From contig JAEZWF010000026.1 of assembly GCA_023420415.1 (NCBI GenBank), forward strand, positions 62,001-126,000: 64,000 nt of DNA, given 5' to 3'. Source of the stretch: Actinomycetes bacterium. Its GTDB lineage: Bacteria; Actinomycetota; Actinomycetes; Actinomycetales; Dermatophilaceae. Shown here piece by piece: positions 17,349-25,464 of the stretch (positions are counted from its first letter, which is position 1; every line of letters begins with the position of its first letter). The translations under genes and the position numbers were made by a program. The notes beneath the pieces were generated by a model, which was not told the DNA's origin, did not search any database, and was given only the letters and a program-made list of their open reading frames with translations.

Positions 17349-18991
17349 CGGACGAGCGCGACGACCGCGCCCCCCAGCCGGACGCCGACGACCGCGCGCA
17401 GCCGCCGCAGTCGGGTGAGCCGGTGTGGGACCCGTGGGCGCCGCCGCGCGACACCCCGCGGGAGCCGGTCGGCTCCGCACCGGCCGCGCCGACCCAGCCG
17501 GTCGACGCCACACCGCAGTGGGCGGTCGACCACACCCAGCACACCCCGGACCACACCCAGCCCGTCGACCTGAACCAGACCCAGGAGATCACCCCCGGCC
17601 AGCCGTCCGCGCACGGTGAGCAGGCGGCATACCCGGGCTCGGACCCGAGCCAGACGGGATGGCAAGGGGGGCAGCCCACCGGTTGGCCCGCGGACCCGGC
17701 CGTGCACCAGCCGCCGGGTGCCGACGCACCGGGCGCCGACGCGCAGGCAGGCCAGTCGGCGTCGCCGGGCGCGGGCTGGGACCCGATCAGCGCCCCCGTC
17801 GCGAACGCAGGGTATGCCGGGTCGCCGCAACCGTGGGTCGGTGAGCGACCCGTCGAGCCCAGTGCGCCGCAGCAGAAGGGTCCCGGCTGGGGCGCCCTCG
17901 TCGCGGTCGCGGCCGTCGCGGCCCTGGTCGCCGCCGTCCTCGGCGGGATGTTCGGTGGCTGGCTCGGGGCGACCGACCGCGTCGACTTCGGCAGCCTCGA
18001 CCGCACGCCCTCCTCGATCCCCCAGGCCGGGCCCGGCTCGACCGCGCGGCCGGAGGGCTCGATCGCGAGCATCGCGGCCAAGGCCCTCCCGAGCGTCGTC
18101 ACGATCAAGGTGCGTGGCGCCGATGGTGCCGGCACGGGGTCTGGCTTCGTCCTCGACAAGGACGGCCACATCATCACCAACAACCACGTCGTCGCCGGCG
18201 CGGCCGACAACGGCACGATCAAGATCGAGCTCGCCGACGGCACCGAGATCGACGCGACGGTCGTGGGCCGCGACGCGTCCTACGACCTCGCCGTGCTGCG
18301 CACCAGCCGTCGCGACCTCGAGCCACTCACGATGGGCGTCTCCAAGGACGTCGTCGTCGGCGACCAGGTCATCGCCGTCGGGGCGCCGCTCGGCCTCGAG
18401 TCGACCGTGACGAGCGGCATCGTGAGCGCGCTCAACCGACCGGTCAGCCCGGGTGGTGACGGCAACACGCAGTCCTACATCAACGCGATCCAGACCGACG
18501 CCGCGATCAACCCCGGCAACAGCGGCGGCCCGCTGCTCAACATGCAGGGGCAGGTCATCGGGGTCAACACCGCCATCGCCCGCATCCCCGGAGCCACCGA
18601 CACCCAGTCGGGCAACATCGGGGTCGGCTTCTCGATCCCCAGCGACCAGGTGGTGCGGACCGCCGAGCAGCTGATCAAGACCGGGTCCGCCCAGCACCCG
18701 GTGATCGGGGTCGTGCTCGACCGTCAGTTCACCGGCGACGGGGTCAAGGTCCTCGAGCGGCGCACCGCCGACAGCGGCGCGCCGGTCGAGTCAGGCGGTC
18801 CGGCCGACAAGGCGGGCATCAAGCCCGGCGACGTCATCGTCGAGTTCGACGGCAAGAAGGTCACCGACGCCGACGACCTGGTGGTCGCGATCCGGTCCAA
18901 GAACGTCGGCGACACGGTGGCGATGAAGGTCCGCCGCGGTAATGAGACGATCGACGTCAAGCTGACCCTTGCCGGCAAGTCCGGCAGCTGA
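17345..18991 (+). CDS. htrA: HtrA/DegP-like membrane serine protease with PDZ domain
   Basis: 548 residues. The first about 180 residues are a Pro/Gln/Asp-rich cytosolic tail. One transmembrane segment (about 182-205) follows, then the trypsin-like domain with His281 (TNNHVV), Asp314 (SYDLAVL) and Ser393 (GNSGGPL), and a PDZ domain from about 445 with 'AGIKPGDVIVEFDGKKV'. It acts outside the membrane in protein quality control. The ATG overlaps the rseA stop (ATGA). A CACAAT hexamer 7 nt upstream may give an additional leaderless transcript from inside rseA. Confidence 0.93.
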   Translation: MTDERDDRAPQPDADDRAQPPQSGEPVWDPWAPPRDTPREPVGSAPAAPTQPVDATPQWAVDHTQHTPDHTQPVDLNQTQEITPGQPSAHGEQAAYPGSDPSQTGWQGGQPTGWPADPAVHQPPGADAPGADAQAGQSASPGAGWDPISAPVANAGYAGSPQPWVGERPVEPSAPQQKGPGWGALVAVAAVAALVAAVLGGMFGGWLGATDRVDFGSLDRTPSSIPQAGPGSTARPEGSIASIAAKALPSVVTIKVRGADGAGTGSGFVLDKDGHIITNNHVVAGAADNGTIKIELADGTEIDATVVGRDASYDLAVLRTSRRDLEPLTMGVSKDVVVGDQVIAVGAPLGLESTVTSGIVSALNRPVSPGGDGNTQSYINAIQTDAAINPGNSGGPLLNMQGQVIGVNTAIARIPGATDTQSGNIGVGFSIPSDQVVRTAEQLIKTGSAQHPVIGVVLDRQFTGDGVKVLERRTADSGAPVESGGPADKAGIKPGDVIVEFDGKKVTDADDLVVAIRSKNVGDTVAMKVRRGNETIDVKLTLAGKSGS

Positions 18992-19005
18992 CCCACGGAG
19001 CGCGC

Positions 19006-19404
19006 GTGCTTGACGTCAACGGCTGGGAGTTCATCCTCCTCATCGTGATCGCTGTCGTGGTCCTCGGGCCGGAGCGGCTGCCGGAGTATGCCGCGAAGCT
19101 GGGCCGGCTGGTGCGACAGGTGCGGGGGATGGCCGAGGGGGCAAAGGGCCAGCTGCGCGAGCAGATGGGCCCGGAGTTCGACGACATCGACTGGAAGCAG
19201 TACGACCCGCGCCAGTACGACCCGCGCCGCATCGTGCGTGAGGCGCTGCTGGACCCGAAGCCCGTGGAGGGCAACGGATCTGGGCCCTCGGCCGCTCACG
19301 CAGCGGCGGGCGGTGGGGCAGCCGGTGCCGGCGCGGCGGGCGCGTCTGCGAGCCTTCGCCGCGACGCGGCGCTCCCGACGCCCTTCGACGACGACGCGAC
19401 CTGA
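19006..19404 (+). CDS. tatB: Sec-independent protein translocase TatB
   Basis: 132 residues: an N-terminal hydrophobic helix (about 8-22) with 'VLGPERLPEYA', followed by the amphipathic helix 'KLGRLVRQVRGMAEGAK' and a long Ala/Gly-rich tail. The E/P hinge and GPERLP are diagnostic of TatB rather than TatA. It works with TatA and TatC, which are not in this window, to export folded proteins. The gene follows htrA by 14 nt, as in the mycobacterial sigE locus. It is convergent with mrp. Confidence 0.92.
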   Translation: MLDVNGWEFILLIVIAVVVLGPERLPEYAAKLGRLVRQVRGMAEGAKGQLREQMGPEFDDIDWKQYDPRQYDPRRIVREALLDPKPVEGNGSGPSAAHAAAGGGAAGAGAAGASASLRRDAALPTPFDDDAT

Positions 19405-19430
19405 CCCACGGATCCAGCTTGCACGTGGGG

Positions 19431-20579
19431 TCAGCGAGAGACGGGGGACAGGCCGAGGGAGCGGCCGGCCAGACCGCGGGCGCGGGTGCCCAGGCCGCGA
19501 GCGATGCCGCGCAGGGCCACCGCCGCCGGTGACTCGGGGTTGCGCAGCACGACCGGGGTGCCCTGGTCGGCGCCCTCGCGCAGGTTGGTGTCGAGCGGGA
19601 TCTGGCCCAGCAGCGGCACCTCGGCGCCCACCGACCGGGTGAGCGACTCGGCCACGGCCTGACCGCCGCCGGAGCCGAAGATCTCCTGCCGCGAGCCGTC
19701 GGGCAGCTCGAGCCACGACATGTTCTCGATGACCCCGACGATGCGCTGATGTGTCTGCAGCGCAATGGATCCCGCGCGCTCGGCCACCTCGGCGGCGGCC
19801 TGCTGCGGAGTGGTGACGACGAGGATCTCGGCGCCGGGGATCAGCTGCGCCACCGAGATCGCGATGTCGCCGGTGCCGGGCGGCAGGTCGAGCAGGAGCA
19901 CGTCGAGGTCGCCCCAGAAGACGTCACCGAGGAACTGCTGCAGCGCCCGGTGGAGCATCGGGCCACGCCACACGACGGGCTGGTTGCCGGGCACGAACAT
20001 GCCGATCGAGATGACCTTCACGTCGTGGCTGACGGGCGGCAGGATCATGTCGTCGACCTGGGTCGGCTTGTGCTCGACCCCCAGCATGCGGGGCACCGAG
20101 AAGCCGTAGACGTCGGCATCCACGACGCCGACCCGCAGCCCCTGCTCGGCCAGCGCCGCCGCGAGGTTGACCGTCACCGACGACTTGCCGACGCCCCCCT
20201 TGCCGGACGCCACGGCATACACCCGCGTCAGGGAGCTGGGCTTGGCGAACGGGATCTCGCGCTCGGCGTTCCCGCCCCGCAGCTGGGTGCGCAGCTCGGC
20301 GCGCTGCTCGTCGCTCATCACACCGAGCGTGACGTCGACGGCGGTGACGCCGGGCACCTTGGCGAGCGCGGCCGTGGTGTCCTTGGTCAGCGTGTCCTTC
20401 ATGGGGCAGCCGGAGACGGTCAGCAGGATCGTCACGGCGACCCGGCCCGTCTCGTCGACCGTGCAGCTCTCGACCATGCCCAGCTCGGTGACGGGCTTGC
20501 GGATCTCGGGGTCGATGACCGTGGCCAACGCCTGACGGAGCGCGTCGTCGGTCACGGGTGCTGCGGTGGGGGCGGACAT
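19431..20579 (-). CDS. mrp: Mrp/ApbC-type iron-sulfur cluster carrier ATPase
   Basis: 382 residues. The N-terminal MIP18/DUF59 domain (about 1-95) has 'VIDPEIRKPVTELGMV' and 'TVSGCPMKDTL'. The deviant Walker A 'SGKGGVGKSSVTVNLA' begins the SIMIBI ATPase part, and 'LLLDLPPGTGDIA' is the signature switch motif. It delivers Fe-S clusters to target proteins in the cytoplasm. TAGCAT lies 7 nt before the ATG on the minus strand, with no ribosome binding site, so it is probably leaderless. Genes for DUF1003 and MgtE-N/CBS proteins lie upstream. Confidence 0.93.
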   Translation of the reverse strand: MSAPTAAPVTDDALRQALATVIDPEIRKPVTELGMVESCTVDETGRVAVTILLTVSGCPMKDTLTKDTTAALAKVPGVTAVDVTLGVMSDEQRAELRTQLRGGNAEREIPFAKPSSLTRVYAVASGKGGVGKSSVTVNLAAALAEQGLRVGVVDADVYGFSVPRMLGVEHKPTQVDDMILPPVSHDVKVISIGMFVPGNQPVVWRGPMLHRALQQFLGDVFWGDLDVLLLDLPPGTGDIAISVAQLIPGAEILVVTTPQQAAAEVAERAGSIALQTHQRIVGVIENMSWLELPDGSRQEIFGSGGGQAVAESLTRSVGAEVPLLGQIPLDTNLREGADQGTPVVLRNPESPAAVALRGIARGLGTRARGLAGRSLGLSPVSR

Positions 20580-20589
20580 GCCCTCCATG

Positions 20590-21168
20590 CTAGGTCGCGG
20601 CCTTGTCCTTCGACGCATCGCCGTCGGTGCCAGCGGTGTCGGCATCGTCACGTCGGCGCACCTCCAGACCCCGGTCCTCCATCTCATCGAGCAGGCTGCG
20701 CAGCTCCGAGCGCACGAAGTCACGGGTCGCGGCGTCGCGCATCGCGTGCCGCAGGGCGGCCACCTCGCGGGTGAGGAACTCGGTGTCGGCGAGGTTACGT
20801 TCGTCGCGGGCACGGTCCTGCTCCAGGGCCACCCGGTCGCGGTCGGCCTGCCGGTTCTGGGCGAGCAGGATGAGGGGCGCGGCATACGACGCCTGGAGGC
20901 TGAGGATCAGCGTGAGCAGCGTGTAGTTGAGCGAGCGCGGGTCGAACTGCGCGGACTCCGGTGCCCACGTGTTCCACGCCAGCCACACGGCCACGAACAC
21001 CGTCATGCCGATGAGGAACTGCGCCGTCCCCATGAACCGGGCGAAGGCCTCGCTCCAGCGCCCGAACGTCTCCTGCGAGAACGACGGCAGCCGCACCACG
21101 CGGCGTCGCGCCTCACGCGGCTGGTCGAGCCGCGACGAGGCGTCGCGGCGGCGGTCGCGCTCAGCCAT
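20590..21168 (-). CDS. DUF1003 membrane protein
   Basis: 192 residues with two close transmembrane segments: 'AQFLIGMTVFVAVWLAWNTW', then 'NYTLLTLILSLQASYAAPLI'. An Arg/Asp-rich coiled coil beginning 'LLAQNRQADRDRV' follows. This layout and the 'YAAPLILLAQNRQ' junction define DUF1003, whose function is unknown. The 5' end overlaps the 3' end of the MgtE-N/CBS gene by 8 nt, so they are co-translated. The same neighbour pair occurs downstream of mrp in other actinobacteria. Confidence 0.88.
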   Translation of the reverse strand: MAERDRRRDASSRLDQPREARRRVVRLPSFSQETFGRWSEAFARFMGTAQFLIGMTVFVAVWLAWNTWAPESAQFDPRSLNYTLLTLILSLQASYAAPLILLAQNRQADRDRVALEQDRARDERNLADTEFLTREVAALRHAMRDAATRDFVRSELRSLLDEMEDRGLEVRRRDDADTAGTDGDASKDKAAT

Positions 21169-22435
21169 GGGTCACCTCGCGCCGCTCCTCGCGCCAGTCG
21201 TCGGGGAGGATGTGGTCGAGCACGTCATCGACCGTGACCGCGCCGATGAGCCGTCCGTCGTCGTCGACGACAGGGACGCCGACGAGGTTGTAGGTCGCGA
21301 GGATTCGCGTCACCTGGCCGAGCGGTGCGTCGGCCGTGAGCGGCTCGATCTCCTTGTCGAGTATGCCGCCGACGGCACCGTGCGGGGGCTCGCGCAGCAG
21401 CCGCTGGATGTGCACGATGCCGAGGAACTTGCCGGTCGGGGTCTCGTGCGGCGCGCGGCAGACGTAGACGGTGGAGGCGAGGGCGGGGGAGATCTCGGCG
21501 CGGCGCACGACGGCCAGCGCCTCGGCGATCGACGCCTCCGGGCCGAGGATGACCGGTTCGGTCGTCATCATGCCGCCGGCCGACTCCTCGTCGTAGGTCA
21601 GCAGCCGGCGCAGGTCGGCGGCCTCCTCCGGTTCCATGAGCTGGAGGAGCTCCTCCTGGCGGGAGGTGGGCAGGTTGTGCAGCAGGTCGGTGGCGTCGTC
21701 GGGCTCCATCGCCTCGAGGACGTCGGCCGCGCGCTCGACGGGCAGCGTCTCGAGGATCTCGACCTGGTCGTCCTCCGGCAGCTCCTCGAGCACGTCCGCG
21801 AGCCGCTCGTCGGCCATCGCCTCGGCGACCTCAGCGCGACGTTGCGGCGGCAGGTCGTGGATGACCTCGGCGAGGTCGGCGGACTTCAGCTCGTCATAGG
21901 TCTCGAGCAGCATCGCGGCCGACTGGCCCTGCGGGGTCTGGTGGATGCCGCTGACGTCCTCGACCGGCACGAGCGCTGTCTCACCGCGCCGGCGCCGGAA
22001 GGGGCCGAGCGAGCTGCGCGGCGCACCGCGGCGGACGAAGACCTTGGAAATCGACCAGTCGCGGTTGTTCTCACGCTCGATGGCGACGTCCTCGACGGTG
22101 GCCTCGTAGTCGCCCTCGGGGTCGCTGACGGTGACCGGCCGCTCGAGGATCTCGGCCATGACGAGCACCTCGTTGGTGCGCTGCTCGAACCGGCGCATGT
22201 TGACCAGTCCGGTGGTGATGACCTGACCGCCGTCGACCGAGGTCACGCGGGTCATCGGCACGAAGACGCGTCGCCGCCCCGGCACCTCGACGACCAGGCC
22301 GATGACGCGCGGGCGCCGGCGCGAGGCCGCGAAGGTGACGACGACGTCGCGCACGCGACCGACTTGGTCGCCCAGCGGGTCGAACACGCTGAGGCTCACC
22401 AGCCGGCCGACGAAGACGCGCGACGGGGTGCTCAC
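21161..22435 (-). CDS. PRC-barrel/MgtE N-terminal/CBS-domain protein without a transport domain
   Basis: 424 residues. An N-terminal PRC-barrel-like part (about 5-170) is followed by the MgtE intracellular superhelix ('HDLPPQRRAEVAEAMADERL', 'LPTSRQEELLQLMEPEEAAD') and two CBS domains to the C-terminus. The MgtE transmembrane pore is absent and no hydrophobic segment is seen, so it is a soluble sensor. It may sense Mg2+ or adenine nucleotides and act through the co-translated DUF1003 membrane protein; that partnership is inferred from the 8-nt overlap. GTG 22435 has TAGCCT 6 nt upstream. Confidence 0.88.
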   Translation of the reverse strand: MSTPSRVFVGRLVSLSVFDPLGDQVGRVRDVVVTFAASRRRPRVIGLVVEVPGRRRVFVPMTRVTSVDGGQVITTGLVNMRRFEQRTNEVLVMAEILERPVTVSDPEGDYEATVEDVAIERENNRDWSISKVFVRRGAPRSSLGPFRRRRGETALVPVEDVSGIHQTPQGQSAAMLLETYDELKSADLAEVIHDLPPQRRAEVAEAMADERLADVLEELPEDDQVEILETLPVERAADVLEAMEPDDATDLLHNLPTSRQEELLQLMEPEEAADLRRLLTYDEESAGGMMTTEPVILGPEASIAEALAVVRRAEISPALASTVYVCRAPHETPTGKFLGIVHIQRLLREPPHGAVGGILDKEIEPLTADAPLGQVTRILATYNLVGVPVVDDDGRLIGAVTVDDVLDHILPDDWREERREVTHG

Positions 22436-22534
22436 CGGGCAAGGCTATCGGGCGGGTGCTGGGGGTTCGTGCAGGTGATGAGGCTGGTCAGTGCACGTGT
22501 GCGCTCGACCGATCCGGTATGCCGCGTCGCCGGC

Positions 22535-23080
22535 TCAGGTGCCTTCCGGCCGGCGGGTGCCGCGGCGCCAGCGCGGTCGCCCGCCCAAGTGCTTGGGCCG
22601 CCAGGTCACGGTGGTGGCCTCGGTCGGTGGGACCTGTGCCGCCCCGGACCCACTCGGGTAGTGGCCGGGTGACTCGACCGGCGCGCCGTAGGGCTTGAAG
22701 GCGCGGACGGTGCACTCAGCTGCCCAGCGGGCCACGACGTCGTCGGTCGCGTTGAGCCGCTCGCCCTTGAGCGCCTCGGTGGCCGGCTCCCACCGCGGGT
22801 CCTGCGGCCGGATCTCCTCGGCCGTCGCCCGGACGACGAGCAGCCGCCCACCGGTGTCCTTGCTGCGCAGGATCAACGTGACCTCGCCCGGCAGCCACGG
22901 CAACGTCTGCTCACCCGGCCCGGACACGGCATACACCGTCTCGTCGGCCCAGGCGTGCCAGAACGGCCAGGCGCGGTCGTCCGGCGGCTGCACCCACATG
23001 AGGCCGCTCTTGCTGGCGGCCTCGGCGAAGAGCGCCGTGATGTTGACCGGTGCAGGGGCGTCCGGCGCGGTCTCACTCAC
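22535..23080 (-). CDS. Hypothetical protein, actinobacterial type
   Basis: 181 residues with no membrane segment or signal peptide. It is rich in Trp (MWVQPPDDRAWPFWHAWADE), then 'LPGEVTLILRSKDTGGRLLVV', which suggests a beta-barrel-like domain, and ends in a basic Arg/Gly-rich tail. I do not recognise the family. Coding is supported by codon pattern and its place upstream of the MgtE-N gene on the same strand. The start is GTG 23080; the 52-bp gap to the divergent CitE gene must hold both promoters. Confidence 0.65.
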   Translation of the reverse strand: MSETAPDAPAPVNITALFAEAASKSGLMWVQPPDDRAWPFWHAWADETVYAVSGPGEQTLPWLPGEVTLILRSKDTGGRLLVVRATAEEIRPQDPRWEPATEALKGERLNATDDVVARWAAECTVRAFKPYGAPVESPGHYPSGSGAAQVPPTEATTVTWRPKHLGGRPRWRRGTRRPEGT

Positions 23081-23132
23081 ACCGTGAACTGTGTCATAAC
23101 CGGGGTGCCGGTGCCGCTGCTAGTTTCGCGGC

Positions 23133-24275
23133 GTGCGCAGCCCCAAGGACTTCTTCGCCCCGCTCGCGGTCGGTGCCCCGGCGCCCCTGCGCGAGATCCC
23201 CGCCCGGCCGAGCCGGGCGATCCACTTCTTCGACCCGAGCAACGAGAAGATGGCAGCCAAGGTGCCCGCCATGGTCGGCACGGTCGACGTGCTGCTCGGC
23301 AACCTCGAGGACGCCGTCAAGGCGGACAAGAAGGAGGCTGCCCGTGAGGGCCTCGTCGCGATCGCCAAGGCGACCGACTTCGGCGAGGACACCCAGCTGT
23401 GGACGCGCATCAACGCGCTCGACAGCCCGTGGGTCCTCGACGACCTCACCACCCTGGTGACCGAGATCGGCGACAAGCTCGACGTCGTCATGGTGCCCAA
23501 GGTCCAGGGGCCGGAGGACATCCACTACGTCGACCGGATCCTCGCCCAGCTCGAGGCGCGGGCCGGTCTGCGGCGGCCGATCCTCGTGCACGCGATCCTC
23601 GAGACGGCTCGGGGCATGGCGAACGTCGAGGCCATCGCCGGCGCGAGCCCGCGGATGCAGGGCATCTCGCTCGGCCCGGCCGACCTGGCCGCCGACCGGC
23701 GGATGAAGACCACCCGCGTCGGTGGTGGTCACCCGGGCTACCTCGTGCGCCAGGACCCGGTCGACGGCGACATCGAGGGAGGCCAGCACCCTCGCGCGAC
23801 CTACCAGCAGGACCTGTGGCACTACACGATCGCCCGCATGGTCGACGCCTGCGCGATGCACGGGATCTTCCCGTACTACGGGCCCTTCGGGGACATCAAG
23901 GACGTCGTCGCGTGCGAGGACCAGTTCCGCAACGCGTTCCTGCTCGGGTGCGTCGGCACGTGGTCGCTGCACCCGGTGCAGATCGAGATCGCCAAGCGCG
24001 TCTTCAGCCCGTCCGCCGAGGACGTCGCGCACGCGCGTCGGGTCGTGGAGGCGATGGGTGACGGCACCGGCGCGGTGATGCTCGACGGGAAGATGGAGGA
24101 CGACGCCTCCCTCAAGCAGTGCCGGGTGATGCTCGAGCTCGCCGAGCGCCTCGCCGCGAACGACCCCGAGCTGGCCGAGCTGTATGCCGTGGACGTTGCG
24201 TCCGCGAATTTGGTGGCCGGGGCGACCAAATCCGCGGACGCAAGCAAGCGCGGCGGGGAAGGTGCGGCGCAGTGA
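23133..24275 (+). CDS. HpcH/HpaI-CitE-like CoA-ester lyase (malyl-CoA lyase type), copy 1
   Basis: 380 residues. The TIM-barrel motifs are present: 'LLGNLEDAVKADKK' (metal-binding acidic residue), 'TRINALDSPW', 'VMVPKVQG' and 'LVHAILETARGM' with the conserved Glu. It is longer than typical CitE (about 290) and resembles L-malyl/beta-methylmalyl-CoA lyases. TAGTTT at 23121-23126 lies 6 nt before GTG 23133, so it is probably leaderless. Odd feature: the last about 25 codons run through a REP-like palindrome (24196-24243), giving a C-terminus (VASANLVAGATKSADASK) unlike enzyme sequence. Confidence 0.87.
   Translation: MRSPKDFFAPLAVGAPAPLREIPARPSRAIHFFDPSNEKMAAKVPAMVGTVDVLLGNLEDAVKADKKEAAREGLVAIAKATDFGEDTQLWTRINALDSPWVLDDLTTLVTEIGDKLDVVMVPKVQGPEDIHYVDRILAQLEARAGLRRPILVHAILETARGMANVEAIAGASPRMQGISLGPADLAADRRMKTTRVGGGHPGYLVRQDPVDGDIEGGQHPRATYQQDLWHYTIARMVDACAMHGIFPYYGPFGDIKDVVACEDQFRNAFLLGCVGTWSLHPVQIEIAKRVFSPSAEDVAHARRVVEAMGDGTGAVMLDGKMEDDASLKQCRVMLELAERLAANDPELAELYAVDVASANLVAGATKSADASKRGGEGAAQ
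24196..24243. repeat. REP-like palindrome, TTGCGTCCGCGG family (copy 2), inside a coding sequence
   Basis: TTGCGTCCGCGAATTTGGT and ACCAAATCCGCGGACGCAA form a stem of about 19 bp with one mismatch around the loop 'ggccggggcg'. It lies entirely within the last codons of the first CitE-like gene and is translated without a stop. The other three copies are intergenic. Confidence 0.85.
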
Positions 24276-25153
24276 GCGGTGAGCAGGCGGCATACCGGCC
24301 GCGTCGGTCCGTGCTCTACCTGCCGGCATCGAACGAGCGCGCACTCAAGAAGGCCAAGACCCTCCCCGTCGACGCGCTGATCCTCGACCTCGAGGACGCC
24401 GTCGCCCCGGACGCCAAGGAGCAGGCGCGCGAGAACGCTTGTGCCGCAGCGCAGTCCGGCGAGTACGGCCGGCGTGAGGTGACCATCCGCATCAACGCCG
24501 CCGGCACCCAGTGGCACGACGCCGACCTCGCCGCCGTCGCCGCGGCCGGACCGGATGCGGTGGTCGTGCCCAAGGTCGGTTCGGCCGACGAGGTGCGCGC
24601 GCTGGTCGGCGCGCTCGAGTCCGCCGGTGCGCCTGAGCACACCCAGCTCTGGGCCATGGTCGAGACACCGCAGGCGATGCTGCACTGCGAGGAGATCGCC
24701 GGTGCGTCGGACCGGCTCACCGTCCTGGTCATGGGCACCAACGACCTCGCCAAGGAGCTGCACGCCGAGCACGTGCCTGGGCGGGCGCCATTGCTGACCG
24801 GGTTGTCGCTGTGCCTGCTGGCCGCCCGCACGACGGGCACGGTGATCCTCGACGGCGTCTACAACGACGTCAAGGACACCGAGGGCTTCGAGGCCGAGTG
24901 CGCGCAGGGGCGCCAGTTCGGGTTCGACGGCAAGACGCTCATCCACCCGGGGCAGGTCGAGGCCTGCAACCGGACTTTCGCCCCCAGCCCGGAGGCGGTG
25001 GCGGACGCGCGCGGTGTCATCGAGGCGTGGGAGGCCGGTGCCGGCTCAGGGGTCGTCACCCACCGTGGGCGGATGATCGAGCAGCTGCACGTCGACACCG
25101 CCGCGCGGGTCTTGGCCATCGACGAGGCCATCCGCGAGCTCGAGCAGAGCTGA
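24272..25153 (+). CDS. CitE-like CoA-ester lyase, copy 2
   Basis: 293 residues, the usual CitE length. It has 'RRSVLYLPASNERALKKA', 'ALILDLEDAVAPDAKEQAR' with the metal ligand, 'TIRINAAGTQW', 'VVVPKVGSADEV', 'WAMVETPQAML' and a C-terminal 'GFDGKTLIHPGQVEACN'. GTG 24272 overlaps the stop of copy 1 (GTGA), so the two lyases are made together. In bacteria such pairs act in ethylmalonyl-CoA/glyoxylate or branched-chain acyl-CoA metabolism. A MaoC hydratase and an acyl-CoA dehydrogenase lie further right but are not adjacent. The substrate is not determinable. Confidence 0.9.
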   Translation: MSGEQAAYRPRRSVLYLPASNERALKKAKTLPVDALILDLEDAVAPDAKEQARENACAAAQSGEYGRREVTIRINAAGTQWHDADLAAVAAAGPDAVVVPKVGSADEVRALVGALESAGAPEHTQLWAMVETPQAMLHCEEIAGASDRLTVLVMGTNDLAKELHAEHVPGRAPLLTGLSLCLLAARTTGTVILDGVYNDVKDTEGFEAECAQGRQFGFDGKTLIHPGQVEACNRTFAPSPEAVADARGVIEAWEAGAGSGVVTHRGRMIEQLHVDTAARVLAIDEAIRELEQS

Positions 25154-25232
25154 CCGCGCGACCGCGCCACGCGGCATACCGGGGGTCTGCCGCCGCACGG
25201 CGGGAAACGGGAGAAAAAAAGTCCCGGCGAGG

Positions 25233-25261
25233 GGCAACCTTTTGGCAACCCCCTGCGTCTA
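25233..25261 (+). promoter_or_regulatory. ECF (SigE-type) promoter before the L,D-transpeptidase
   Basis: GGCAACC (25233-25239) and CGTCTA (25256-25261) are 16 nt apart, a close match to the AAC-N16-CGTCTA promoters of the Streptomyces SigE envelope-stress class. A second GGCAACC lies at 25244-25250. The start would be near 25268, leaving an untranslated leader of about 195 nt. The region 25154-25464 contains no gene; it holds a GTATGCCG copy (25172), this promoter and a hairpin at 25311. Confidence 0.7.
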
Positions 25262-25310
25262 GGAGGGTGCGGTCGTCCTCGGGGGGAGGGCGGCCGCACC
25301 ATGCGTTCCG

Positions 25311-25345
25311 GGCCTGCCGCTCCGTGCTCCACGGGGCGGCAGGCC
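25311..25345 (+). other. Leader hairpin of the L,D-transpeptidase mRNA
   Basis: GGCCTGCCGC and GCGGCAGGCC form a perfect outer stem, with CCGTG/CCACGG pairing inside. It is followed by TCGTT. It lies in the predicted leader about 120 nt before the start codon and could act as an attenuator or stabilise the mRNA. No known riboswitch consensus was recognised. Confidence 0.5.
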
Positions 25346-25464
25346 TCGTTCTGGTCACGGTCACCGATTGTTGCGTGGCGGCGCCAACCCTGCGCAGGGC
25401 TGGTGCGTCAGCATGACTGCAGACTTCGTTCGGCCGCCCGGGGGCGGCCATGGAAGGGGACACC

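Noticed and set aside
25200..25464. Cyclic-di-AMP (ydaO) riboswitch before the cell-wall gene
   Set aside because: Such riboswitches occur before actinobacterial wall hydrolases, but I could not match the conserved helices; only an ECF promoter and a simple hairpin are supported.
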